A DNA stretch of 64,000 nt from an uncultured Arthrobacter sp. (GTDB lineage: Bacteria > Actinomycetota > Actinomycetes > Actinomycetales > Micrococcaceae), in assembly GCF_947493765.1 (NCBI RefSeq), contig NZ_CANLSZ010000002.1, forward strand, positions 186,001 to 250,000, in the 5' to 3' direction. The notes beneath the pieces were generated by a model. That model had not been told where the DNA came from. It ran no database searches and was given only the letters and a program-made list of their open reading frames with translations. This document shows positions 43,422-50,515 of this stretch, piece by piece (the first letter of the stretch is position 1; every line of letters begins with the position of its first letter). The position numbers and the translations under genes were made by a program.

Positions 43422-43828
43422 GCCAAAGGTTTGCGAGACGCCGTGGCAGGCCCACACCCGTTACGACCGCTCCGCGCTATGAGAGCGTCGCGACTGTCTT
43501 ACTTAGTTGTCTCGACATGGAACGTCTTACCGGAACGCCCGTCCGACGTTGTGAGACTGTCTCGCAAGCAACGGGTTGCAGCAGACTTGGTCGAGGCACC
43601 TCCACTCCCCCGCCACTGCTGTTCCTTGTGTGTCTTGCTCTCTGGTGCGCGGCGGCGAATTTGCTCGATGTGGTTCCGGTGACGCGGGAGAAAGCGCGGG
43701 TGGAGTGGGCCCGATTGGCTTAACCCAGCGTCGCGGCGATTCCGGTCTGGTTCCCTTCGTGGTGCACGGGCGCTCCCAGGCTTCCTGAAGGCGTCGTCGC
43801 AGCGACACAACTATCTGTCAGGTTTTGC
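43422..43828 (+). other. Gene-free stretch with TGTCTC-type motifs
   Basis: About 400 bases between the IS30 element and the SDP-locus promoter contain no believable gene. TGTCTC or its complement occurs at several places (around 43435, 43509 and 43552-43563), including the small palindrome GAGAC-TGTCTC. This is reminiscent of a degraded mobile-element end or a recombinase site, but I cannot assign it. Confidence 0.5.
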
Positions 43829-43864
43829 TTGACGCCTCGATGGGCGTAAAGAGATACTTTACGC
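43829..43864 (+). promoter_or_regulatory. Leaderless promoter overlapped by a palindromic operator
   Basis: A TTGACG -35 box (43829-43834) is 17 bases from an AGATAC -10-like box (43852-43857), so transcription should begin at or next to the ATG at 43865. The perfect palindrome GCGTAAAG-AGATA-CTTTACGC (43844-43864) covers the -10 box and ends at the start codon. There is no RBS. This fits a leaderless mRNA controlled by a repressor, possibly the HTH-DUF3887 protein itself. Confidence 0.65.
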
Positions 43865-44497
43865 ATGAGTAAGGATCGAATTTCCCCGTCTCTCGTTACC
43901 GCGCTGCTTGCTCGCACGCAGGCATTGGCGGCGAGTGTGCATGACAGGAGGGATCAGCAGTCGGCACTGAGGGCTGTGCGTAATGCTGCGGGATTGCGGG
44001 CGGATGCTGAGGCACTCCTGTCTGCTCTCGTTGACGATGCACGGTCGCTCGGGGCGACATGGCAGGAAGTGGGTAGCACGTTGGGAATTTCACGTCAGGC
44101 TGCGTACCAGAGATTTGGTCAGGTCACCGACCCGAGGACGGGGCGTCCCTTGGCGAAGGATCCGTTTGAAGGCGCTGCCGGCCGGGCCATCCTTGTTTTC
44201 GACCTGCTTAGGGAGGGAAGGGGCAAGGACGTTCACATTGATTTCGACGAAACGATGCAGCAGGCGATGACCGCTGAGCAGCTGGGGGACGTCTGGGCGC
44301 ATGTGTTGACGACGGTGGGAGCCTTCGAGAGTAACGGTGAGCCGACCGCTCGGCGCATGGGCGAGCTGACGGTCGTGGATGTTCCCCTGCATTTCGAAGC
44401 AGGTGAAATGGTGGGCCGCGTCGCTCTCACGGAAGACAACCAGATCGCTGGGTTGTTCATCCTGGATGCCAGCGCGGTGGCCGGAGGTGCATCGTGA
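43865..44497 (+). CDS. HTH-DUF3887 regulator
   Basis: 210 residues. The N-terminal half is helical with a helix-turn-helix (ATWQEVGSTLGISRQAAYQRFG, about 60-81). The C-terminal half (about 115-200) matches DUF3887: FDETMQQAMTAEQLGDVWAHVLTTVGAFESN, VDVPLHFEAGEMVGRVALTEDNQIAGLFI. The start codon follows an operator palindrome directly. It overlaps the CPBP protease start by four bases (GTGA). It is probably an autoregulator of the locus, in the place occupied by SdpR in Bacillus, though unrelated to the ArsR fold of SdpR. Confidence 0.85.
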   Translation: MSKDRISPSLVTALLARTQALAASVHDRRDQQSALRAVRNAAGLRADAEALLSALVDDARSLGATWQEVGSTLGISRQAAYQRFGQVTDPRTGRPLAKDPFEGAAGRAILVFDLLREGRGKDVHIDFDETMQQAMTAEQLGDVWAHVLTTVGAFESNGEPTARRMGELTVVDVPLHFEAGEMVGRVALTEDNQIAGLFILDASAVAGGAS

Positions 44498-45516
44498 GGA
44501 AAACAGAGGTTACAGCTTCGGTTCCATGGAGAGCTGTCGTTGTCTTCGTCGCAGTATCCATGGGATTGGCTTGGATGATCGCCCTGCCGTTATGGGGAAG
44601 CGCTGATGGTTTGGCGAGTTCATGGAGCGCCCTTGTGTTGCCGGTAATGATGCTTGCGCCTGCGATCGCCACCGTGGTCGCTCTCCTTGTACAGAAGCCC
44701 CGGCCCCATCCGGTTATGGTTTTCCTCGGGCTCTGGCCGATACGCCCAGCCCGCCGCATCATCTGGTCATCAGTGGCTGCCGTCCCGGCCGCCGCCCTGC
44801 TTGTGGTGGGCGGAGTAATCCTATCCGCGGGCTTGGGGCTCGTTGACCTGGACCTTGCGACCTTCAGTGGCTATGCCGCACAACTTGAGCAGGCGGGGAT
44901 CAGCGAGCTTGCCCTGCCCATCGGGACCCTTGTGGCTCTCCAACTCATCGCAATTCCCTTGAACACTCTACTGAGCATCCCCTTCGCCTTGGGTGAGGAG
45001 TTGGGATGGCGGGGTTGGCTCCTTCCTGCACTGCTGCCGCTAGGAACCTGGCCCGCACTACTCCTTAGCGGCGCGATCTGGGGTCTTTGGCACTCCCCCA
45101 TCATCTTGCTCGGCTACAACTACGCCCGCCCCGGGGTGTCAGGGCTAGCGCTCATGACGGCGGCCTGCATGATCTTTGGGGTTTTGCTTGGCTGGCTGCG
45201 CCTGCGTACAGGGTCCGTGTGGCCGGCAGTCATGGCGCACAGCGCTTTCAACGCCTCCGCCGGGTTCATGAGCCTTGTCATTGCAGCAGGGTCCAATCCT
45301 GATGCCGCCGCCGTCGGTCCGCTCGGGTGGGTTACCTGCACGTTGATGGCGATCACCATTGGTGCGGTCTTCCTGAGCGGAGGGATGCGAAAGGTAGCCT
45401 TGACACTTTTTCCGAGACATGAAACGTTAAATATCAGAGTGGCGCAGCAAGCAGATCCTTCTTCGGATGACGCAGGTGCTGTTTCACAGGTCAACTCAGG
45501 GGGCAGTCGATCATGA
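44494..45516 (+). CDS. CPBP (Abi) family intramembrane glutamic endopeptidase
   Basis: 340 residues from GTG 44494. It has about eight hydrophobic segments. The catalytic motifs of the family are intact: EELGWRGWLLP (Glu-Glu about 168-169), then WGLWHSP and AHSAFNA with the conserved histidines. Proteins of this family act as self-immunity factors in several bacteriocin loci, and others process prenylated proteins or anti-sigma factors. Here it is translationally coupled to the regulator upstream and to the DUF1648-like protein downstream (ATGA), next to an SDP-like toxin. Immunity or toxin processing is therefore the favoured inference. Confidence 0.9.
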   Translation: MRKTEVTASVPWRAVVVFVAVSMGLAWMIALPLWGSADGLASSWSALVLPVMMLAPAIATVVALLVQKPRPHPVMVFLGLWPIRPARRIIWSSVAAVPAAALLVVGGVILSAGLGLVDLDLATFSGYAAQLEQAGISELALPIGTLVALQLIAIPLNTLLSIPFALGEELGWRGWLLPALLPLGTWPALLLSGAIWGLWHSPIILLGYNYARPGVSGLALMTAACMIFGVLLGWLRLRTGSVWPAVMAHSAFNASAGFMSLVIAAGSNPDAAAVGPLGWVTCTLMAITIGAVFLSGGMRKVALTLFPRHETLNIRVAQQADPSSDDAGAVSQVNSGGSRS

Positions 45517-46490
45517 CCATTTCACGAACTCACACCATGGCTACGCCGACCAGCACGGACTCCCGTTTCTGGTGGGCTGCAGTCGCACCGGCAACCGGAG
45601 CTCTGCTTTCGAGTCTGGTACTGGCCGTGGGGTGGGCGTTCCAGTTGCCCTCCGAAGTTGCGATGAAATGGGCGGAAGGCACCGTGGTCAGTGTCGCTCC
45701 GCTGGCCGTCGCGATGGCCTCCACGCTTGGGCCCGCACTCGCAGCCCTGGTTTTCCTCGTTGTCGTACAGCTTGGCGGCAAACTGAACGAATGGGGCCGA
45801 CGCTCCACAGTCGGTGCTCTCGTCGCCTTGTCCTTGTTCCTCAGCGGTTCCCTACCCGCCCTGTTGGTGCCATCACTGGCTGTCGCCGACCCATGGCTGG
45901 CCCCGGACCCGGGTGTACCAGCTATCGCGGCCCTCGGTGTGGCGGCCGTTCTGCTGGGAGCCCTGGCCGCGGTCAGCGCCAGCCGTTATCCGCGAAGCGA
46001 TGCCCAAATCACTGGGACGACCGGCACCAGTGGTAACCGGGCTACTACCTTATGGTCGGAAACGACGACGGCCTGGGTGTTCGTCGCCCTTGGTGTGATC
46101 GGGCTCATCCTCCTCGCGCTCGGCATTGCATCACTCACGCCATGGCCGGTCGCTCTCCTCGGAGGTGTGATGGTGCTCCTGGGATTCGGCCTGAGCCGTT
46201 GGGCTGTCACAGTTGATGTCGATGGACTCACGTGCCGCCCCACCCGGGGACCGGGCTCAATCCGCGTTACCGCTGAACCCGGCGCCAGAGCATCGACGGG
46301 ACAGGCCTCGCATGCCCTGGACGCCCTCGGACTCGGGATCCGCGGCCTTGGAACGCGCTCACCGCAGCTTCGTTTTCGCCTCGGCAAGACCCTCCTCATT
46401 CATCGAAGCACCGGGGAGACGATCGTTGTGACCGTTGAAGGGGCAGAAGCAGCCGCCGCCGCGTACAACGCCGCCGCCGAACGGCACTAA
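45513..46490 (+). CDS. DUF1648-like membrane protein, candidate toxin immunity
   Basis: 325 residues. The opening 23-85 resembles DUF1648, a hydrophobic segment followed by LPSEVAMKWAEG and a second helix. About six membrane segments (23-45, 60-82, 96-118, 132-155, 186-205, 210-230) precede a soluble C-terminal part of about 95 residues with a PH-like look (WAVTVDVDGLTCRP...). The Bacillus immunity protein SdpI is also a DUF1648 membrane protein, but shorter, and lacks this tail. The similarity is partial and seen by eye. It overlaps the CPBP gene by four bases, so all three genes form one translation unit. Confidence 0.65.
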   Translation: MTISRTHTMATPTSTDSRFWWAAVAPATGALLSSLVLAVGWAFQLPSEVAMKWAEGTVVSVAPLAVAMASTLGPALAALVFLVVVQLGGKLNEWGRRSTVGALVALSLFLSGSLPALLVPSLAVADPWLAPDPGVPAIAALGVAAVLLGALAAVSASRYPRSDAQITGTTGTSGNRATTLWSETTTAWVFVALGVIGLILLALGIASLTPWPVALLGGVMVLLGFGLSRWAVTVDVDGLTCRPTRGPGSIRVTAEPGARASTGQASHALDALGLGIRGLGTRSPQLRFRLGKTLLIHRSTGETIVVTVEGAEAAAAAYNAAAERH

Positions 46491-46501
46491 CAGATTTGGA
46501 C

Positions 46502-46519
46502 GTAGCGACTGTTCGCTAC
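46502..46519 (+). promoter_or_regulatory. Palindrome between the immunity-type genes and sdpC
   Basis: GTAGCGA-CTGT-TCGCTAC, a perfect seven-base inverted repeat, 12 bases after the previous stop codon and 130 bases before the toxin start. With no T tract it is more likely an operator for a second promoter than a terminator. It differs from the operator at 43844. Confidence 0.5.
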
Positions 46520-46648
46520 ACCGCAAGAACTGGGAGAGGGGGCGCCGTCAGCGGGGGACTGACGACGCGGACGATGCAGGCAGAGGCGATCGAGCCCGCC
46601 GACATCACCGCACAGCATGAACACACGAATTACTTGAATGGGGAAAAG

Positions 46649-47326
46649 TTGAAGAACAAGCTCATCGCCGTGGTGGTTACCTCGGCTCTTCTGGTCTCAC
46701 TACCAAGCGCAGCAATCGCAGGCCCGGTAAGCACTCCGGCCAGCCACACTGAAGTCACCTCAGCGAAGAAGACATCGATGTCCGATGCTCGGAATCTTTA
46801 CAAGGCGGTGTACTTCGGAGTCGGACCAGCGGCTGAGTCCTTCGATTCAGCTCTGGACGATTCGGCCTACTCCGCGTTCCGGGACATGGTGCAGGAAGTC
46901 GGCCCGGACAACAAGGCCATCGACGCCCTCGTCAGCAAGGTGGAAGCGGCATCACCGGGTTCCCTCAAGAAGTGGCACAAGGAGTTGACCTCGGGCGATG
47001 TGCTGCGTGTTGAGGCGGCCTTTGTCTCAGGCACACAGAACTTGAGCGATGTCGTCGCCGCTGACGTGCAGCAGCAAAAGCAGCAGCAAGCCTCCGTGAT
47101 GAAGGCTGATCCCGAGACCGCGAACCCAACAGCAGCCGTTCCGGTATTCGCTGTCTGGGTTGCTGTTGTCTCGGTTGCAGGTGCAGTACACGCCCTCACC
47201 GCCGCAGTTCAGAACAATGTCGCCTGGACGCAGAACGCGTTCTGGGCGTCCCCTGCCGGTGGTGGTGGAACTCTCGAGTCCGAAAAGGGGATCGTCGAGC
47301 TGACCGAAACCCTGCAGGCCTTCTGA
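46649..47326 (+). CDS. sdpC: SdpC-family antimicrobial peptide toxin precursor
   Basis: 225 residues from TTG 46649, chosen because GGGG lies five bases upstream and because it gives a textbook signal peptide (MKNKLIAVVVTSALLVSLPS, cut after AIA at 24). The body matches Bacillus SdpC: an early YKAVYFGVGPAAESF, comparable to its YFRGLLFGQGEVGKLI, a helical middle ending in Gln-rich QQQKQQQ, then a hydrophobic toxin region (about 162-200, VPVFAVWVAVVSVAGAVHAL) and an EKGIVELTETLQ tail. In Bacillus a peptide of 42 residues is cut from this region and collapses the proton motive force of sister cells. The two disulfide cysteines of that peptide are absent here. sdpA and sdpB follow. Confidence 0.85.
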   Translation: MKNKLIAVVVTSALLVSLPSAAIAGPVSTPASHTEVTSAKKTSMSDARNLYKAVYFGVGPAAESFDSALDDSAYSAFRDMVQEVGPDNKAIDALVSKVEAASPGSLKKWHKELTSGDVLRVEAAFVSGTQNLSDVVAADVQQQKQQQASVMKADPETANPTAAVPVFAVWVAVVSVAGAVHALTAAVQNNVAWTQNAFWASPAGGGGTLESEKGIVELTETLQAF

Positions 47327-47360
47327 GTCCATCCAGAATCCTTCACGGAAGGCTTCACGA

Positions 47361-47395
47361 GAAGCGGTGACCTGCACAATGCGGGTCACCGCTTC
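47361..47395 (+). terminator. Intercistronic hairpin between sdpC and sdpA
   Basis: GAAGCGGTGACC (47361-47372) pairs perfectly with GGTCACCGCTTC (47384-47395) across an 11-base loop, followed by CTCCCTCT. It lies 35 bases past the sdpC stop and 57 bases before sdpA. It would make more toxin mRNA than sdpAB mRNA, as a partial terminator or as a stabilising 3' end. Confidence 0.7.
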
Positions 47396-47451
47396 CTCCC
47401 TCTGCGCCTTGAGGCCGAAGCCACCCTTCTCGCCACTGCCAGGTAGGACTC

Positions 47452-47994
47452 ATGAAAATCCGCCACACCCTTCTACCCTCCACGCTGCTCGGAGTCTTCG
47501 CTCTCTACTCCGGTCTCGCTTCGCTGGACGCAACCGTCTTGGACCCGCCAGGGCTCGACGAAAAGCGCGTCGAGATCATGTCGGTTGCCCCGCAAGGCTG
47601 GTCCTTCTTCACCAAGTCTCCGCGCGACCCGCAAATCGAACCTTTCGCTGCAAGCGACAGCACCCTTGAATCAGTCGCAGGATTCCCTAACACACGCGCC
47701 GAGAATCTCTTCGGTCTCAGCCGACACGGTCGTTCGCAGGGCGTGGAGACCGCCCTGCTGATGGCAGCCTTACCCGACGCAAACTGGATCACTTGTGATT
47801 CTCCCGCTCTGGACACGTGTGCGGAGGACTTGATGTCCTCAACCCTGCACCCCGTCACTAACACTGTTCCATCGCCTTCCCTATGCGGTGAGATCGTGCT
47901 TGTGGAATCAACGCCCGTCGCCTGGTCCTACAGAGACCACACAGAACTGTCCGAATCTGCAGAGAGCGGCCTACGAATGGACGTCAAATGCTGA
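47452..47994 (+). CDS. sdpA: SdpA-family toxin maturation protein
   Basis: 180 residues. A signal-anchor-like hydrophobic start (KIRHTLLPSTLLGVFALYSG) is followed by the family hallmark VAPQGWSFFTKSPRDPQIEPF (about 46-66) and a Cys-containing second half (WITCDSPALDTCAEDL, SLCGEIV, VKC at the end). With SdpB it is required in Bacillus to cut the toxin out of SdpC. Bacillus SdpA is slightly shorter, at about 158 residues. AGGTAGG lies upstream of the ATG, and the gene overlaps sdpB by seven bases. Confidence 0.85.
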   Translation: MKIRHTLLPSTLLGVFALYSGLASLDATVLDPPGLDEKRVEIMSVAPQGWSFFTKSPRDPQIEPFAASDSTLESVAGFPNTRAENLFGLSRHGRSQGVETALLMAALPDANWITCDSPALDTCAEDLMSSTLHPVTNTVPSPSLCGEIVLVESTPVAWSYRDHTELSESAESGLRMDVKC

Positions 47995-48965
47995 GCACTC
48001 TGCGTCGCGGGTGGCAGCTGCCTGTCGTACCCGATGCCATCATCTGGTCACCCGTTGTGGGCCTAGCTCGCACCCTCGTCGCACTCGGGGGACTGATCAC
48101 AGTTCTGCTAACTCCCGCCGATTACCTATTCCGCCCCGTTGCCGGGCTCGGGTCCTACCCCCTCTGCACGAATCTGGACCAGGCTGGCGTCTTCTGCCTC
48201 ATGCGGGAAGATCTTCCGCTCGCGCAAGGACTGTGTGCCCTCATCCTGGTGGCCGTCATCAGCGGGTTCCTCCCGCAGATAACATCACTTCTGCACCTTT
48301 GGGTTGCATTCAGCATCAGTTCGAGCATCTCGATACCTGAAGGCGGCGACCAGATCGCCACGATCATCGCCCTCCTCCTGGTTCCGATCTGCGTTACTGA
48401 CCCACGGATGAACCATTGGAGCAGCGCTCGTACGGCGCGTCGCCTCTACGAGCCGCGGGCTGGATTCGCTCTCGTCTTCCTCATCGGAATCAAGCTTCAA
48501 CTCACCGTCCTGTACTTCTATTCAGCTGCAGGCAAACTGTTCGTCACAGAGTGGGCAGAGGGAACAGCCCTTTACTACATTGGACAGGGCTTCTTCGGAG
48601 CGAGCGGCCTTCCTCTCTGGGTGATTACGACCGTCAGCTCCACTGCGCTAGGCGCAGCAGCTCTAACATGGGGCACAATCGCTCTGGAACTCGCCCTGGC
48701 CGCGACATTGCTCACACGCGGACGGGCCAGAGTCCTGATCGCCATCGCCGGAGTAGCACTGCATCTTGGGATCATTGTCTTCATCGGTCTCTGGAGCTTC
48801 CAGATCATCATGATCGGAGGACTTGTCCTTCTTGCAACGCCAATCAGATCGCCGGCCTTCACTGCCGGATTCAGCCTGCGCACCGTTGCGCACCGAAGAA
48901 CGCCCCTGAATCACGGCGCTGACACCGGGGCGGAACCCACTGTGGAGCTGGCAGCCATGAAGTAG
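47988..48965 (+). CDS. sdpB: SdpB-family integral membrane protein (HTTM-like)
   Basis: 325 residues, the usual length. About eight membrane helices are visible. Conserved-looking features are the soluble LGSYPLCTNLDQAGVFCLMRED with two cysteines after the first helix and QLTVLYFYSAAGKLFVTEWAEGTALYYIG, which is typical of the SdpB/HTTM (vitamin K gamma-carboxylase-like) family. It works with SdpA in maturation of the toxin at the membrane. It overlaps sdpA by seven bases, so the two are coupled. Confidence 0.87.
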   Translation: MLSTLRRGWQLPVVPDAIIWSPVVGLARTLVALGGLITVLLTPADYLFRPVAGLGSYPLCTNLDQAGVFCLMREDLPLAQGLCALILVAVISGFLPQITSLLHLWVAFSISSSISIPEGGDQIATIIALLLVPICVTDPRMNHWSSARTARRLYEPRAGFALVFLIGIKLQLTVLYFYSAAGKLFVTEWAEGTALYYIGQGFFGASGLPLWVITTVSSTALGAAALTWGTIALELALAATLLTRGRARVLIAIAGVALHLGIIVFIGLWSFQIIMIGGLVLLATPIRSPAFTAGFSLRTVAHRRTPLNHGADTGAEPTVELAAMK

Positions 48966-49035
48966 GACCATCGTGACGGCTCAGCGGGCAACTGACGACG
49001 CCTTCGCCCCTACAGGAGGAGGACACCCGACACCA

Positions 49036-49063
49036 CCGCCGTAAGCGCTATTAAGCGTGGCGG
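49036..49063 (+). terminator. Hairpin ending the SDP-like operon
   Basis: CCGCC (49036-49040) and GGCGG (49059-49063) enclose an inner GCGCT/AGCG pairing, followed by AGTTCTTG. It lies 70 bases after the sdpB stop. It is weak, but it is the only candidate end for this operon. Confidence 0.5.
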
Positions 49064-49105
49064 AGTTCTTGTGCGGCACAAGTGGTGTCAGCCTCATAGG
49101 TCGCG

Positions 49106-49687
49106 TCAGAGTGCGTCAGAGTGCGTCATCGAACCCAGACTCAGGTAGCGGTACACCGTTGCTCTGCTGGCACCGATGATCTTCCCGATATCGGCCGGAG
49201 TAAGTCCCTGAGCTTTGAGGTTTCGAGCGCGTCTGACCTTCGCGTGGTCGGTGGTGACTTCCCGTCGGCCAGCCTTCCGCCCATGCTCTGCAGCAGCGGC
49301 CATACCGGCCCTGGTCCGCTCGGCGAGCTGGTCACGCTCGAGCTGCGCGAACGCGGACATCACTGTGAGCATGGCCCTTCCCATGGGGCCTGTGGTGCTG
49401 ATGCCCTCGGTGACGCTGCGGAAGTGCACTCCCCTGCGCTCCAGGTCGTCGATGAGGGCCAGTAGGTTGCGAGTGTTGCGCCCTAGCCGGTCCAGCTTCC
49501 ACACCACGACCTCATCACCCTTCCGGAGGTGATCGAGGAGCTTGTCGAGCTCAGGCCGACTGGCCACCGTTCCACTTACACCATGGTCGGTGAAGATCCG
49601 GCTGCAACCCGCTGTGGTGAGCGCTGCATGCTGCAGATCCGCGTTCTGCTCCAAAGTGCTGACCCTGGCATACCCGATACTTCCCAT
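49106..49687 (-). CDS. Serine recombinase (resolvase/invertase family)
   Basis: 193 residues from ATG 49687, which has GAGGA about eight bases upstream; ATG 49708 is also possible. The catalytic domain shows GYARVSTLEQNADLQ (Ser in RVST), VVWKLDRLGRN, then FRSVTEGISTTGPMGRAMLTVMSAFAQLERDQLAERTRAG. A C-terminal HTH of the Hin type follows (LTPADIGKIIGASRATVYRYL). It is a compact resolvase or invertase of the Tn3/Hin kind and could have mobilised the SDP-like locus. No clear partner transposase is intact nearby. Confidence 0.93.
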   Translation of the reverse strand: MGSIGYARVSTLEQNADLQHAALTTAGCSRIFTDHGVSGTVASRPELDKLLDHLRKGDEVVVWKLDRLGRNTRNLLALIDDLERRGVHFRSVTEGISTTGPMGRAMLTVMSAFAQLERDQLAERTRAGMAAAAEHGRKAGRREVTTDHAKVRRARNLKAQGLTPADIGKIIGASRATVYRYLSLGSMTHSDAL

Positions 49688-49867
49688 CTCAGTGTTCCTC
49701 ACACTCATCAAAGGCCCGTCTCTCCTTTGTTGAGAATAACTGACGTGAGACACATTGCTGAGACAGATGCTGGCCGCCAAGTTCCCCGCCGATACTGGAG
49801 TTCACTGACCCACCCCTGGACCACCTCGGTCGGTCCAGTCAAAGGATCCTTTGACCGGACACTGAAG

Positions 49868-50446
49868 CTACTCAGAATGAAGTAGGAGCTGCACGAAGCG
49901 CTCGATGATCTCGTCCCTGTTTACCCCGGGTTTCACAGGAACGGTGATCTGATCGAGGATGAACCCGTTGATCGCGTAGTGGAAGAGGGCGATCTCCTGC
50001 TCACCTCCTGGTAGTCCCATACGGGTGTTGAGAGCGACGTCGTCTGCGAGTCCTGCCCGTAGCCAGGCGGTGATGGCTTCTTCGACGTGGGGGCGCCGTG
50101 TTGCCTCGAGGCGAAGCTCGAACAGGGCAAGGGCCGCATCACGGTCCGACGTCAATCGGTGGACGATGTCCTTCATGTAGGCGGTGAACAGTTTCTTCCC
50201 GGGCGCCTGACCCGCCAGACCAGCGTGCACAACCGGATCAGGTGCCAGGCGCTGACCTATACGGACCAGAATCGCGTCGATGATCGAGTCCCTGGTGGCG
50301 AAGAAGTTGGACGAAGTCCCCCGAGGAACCCCTGCATCGTCATCGAGTGCGCGGTGGGTGAGCCCCCTTGATCCTTGCTGCGCGAGGACGTGGACGGCAG
50401 CATCAGCGAGAATCGTGCGCCGCCCCGGGTTCCGCATCATGTCCAT
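49868..50446 (-). CDS. TetR-family transcriptional regulator
   Basis: 192 residues. The N-terminal DNA-binding domain is RRTILADAAVHVLAQQGSRGLTHRALDDDAGVPRGTSSNFFATRDSI, a typical TetR helix-turn-helix (about 28-49). The C-terminal ligand domain is all-helical and unassigned. It is divergent from the reductase gene, and an inverted repeat between them is the likely operator, so it probably represses itself and that gene. Confidence 0.92.
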   Translation of the reverse strand: MDMMRNPGRRTILADAAVHVLAQQGSRGLTHRALDDDAGVPRGTSSNFFATRDSIIDAILVRIGQRLAPDPVVHAGLAGQAPGKKLFTAYMKDIVHRLTSDRDAALALFELRLEATRRPHVEEAITAWLRAGLADDVALNTRMGLPGGEQEIALFHYAINGFILDQITVPVKPGVNRDEIIERFVQLLLHSE

Positions 50447-50459
50447 ATCTTACGATATT

Positions 50460-50475
50460 CACGACAGGCGTCGTG
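50460..50475 (+). promoter_or_regulatory. Putative TetR operator
   Basis: CACGAC-AGGC-GTCGTG, a perfect six-base inverted repeat, 13 bases upstream of the TetR start and 40 bases before the reductase start, in the shared divergent promoter. Confidence 0.6.
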
Positions 50476-50515
50476 GTAACGTTCGATCACGACATCCGTA
50501 GTGATTGGAGTAGTT

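Noticed and set aside
43499-43810. 103-codon frame between IS30 and the toxin locus
   Set aside because: Low-complexity basic sequence without start context; other frames of the same stretch are equally open.
46496-46648. Longer start for SdpC (51 extra residues)
   Set aside because: It would place the signal peptide far from the N-terminus; TTG 46649 gives a normal signal sequence and has a purine-rich site upstream.
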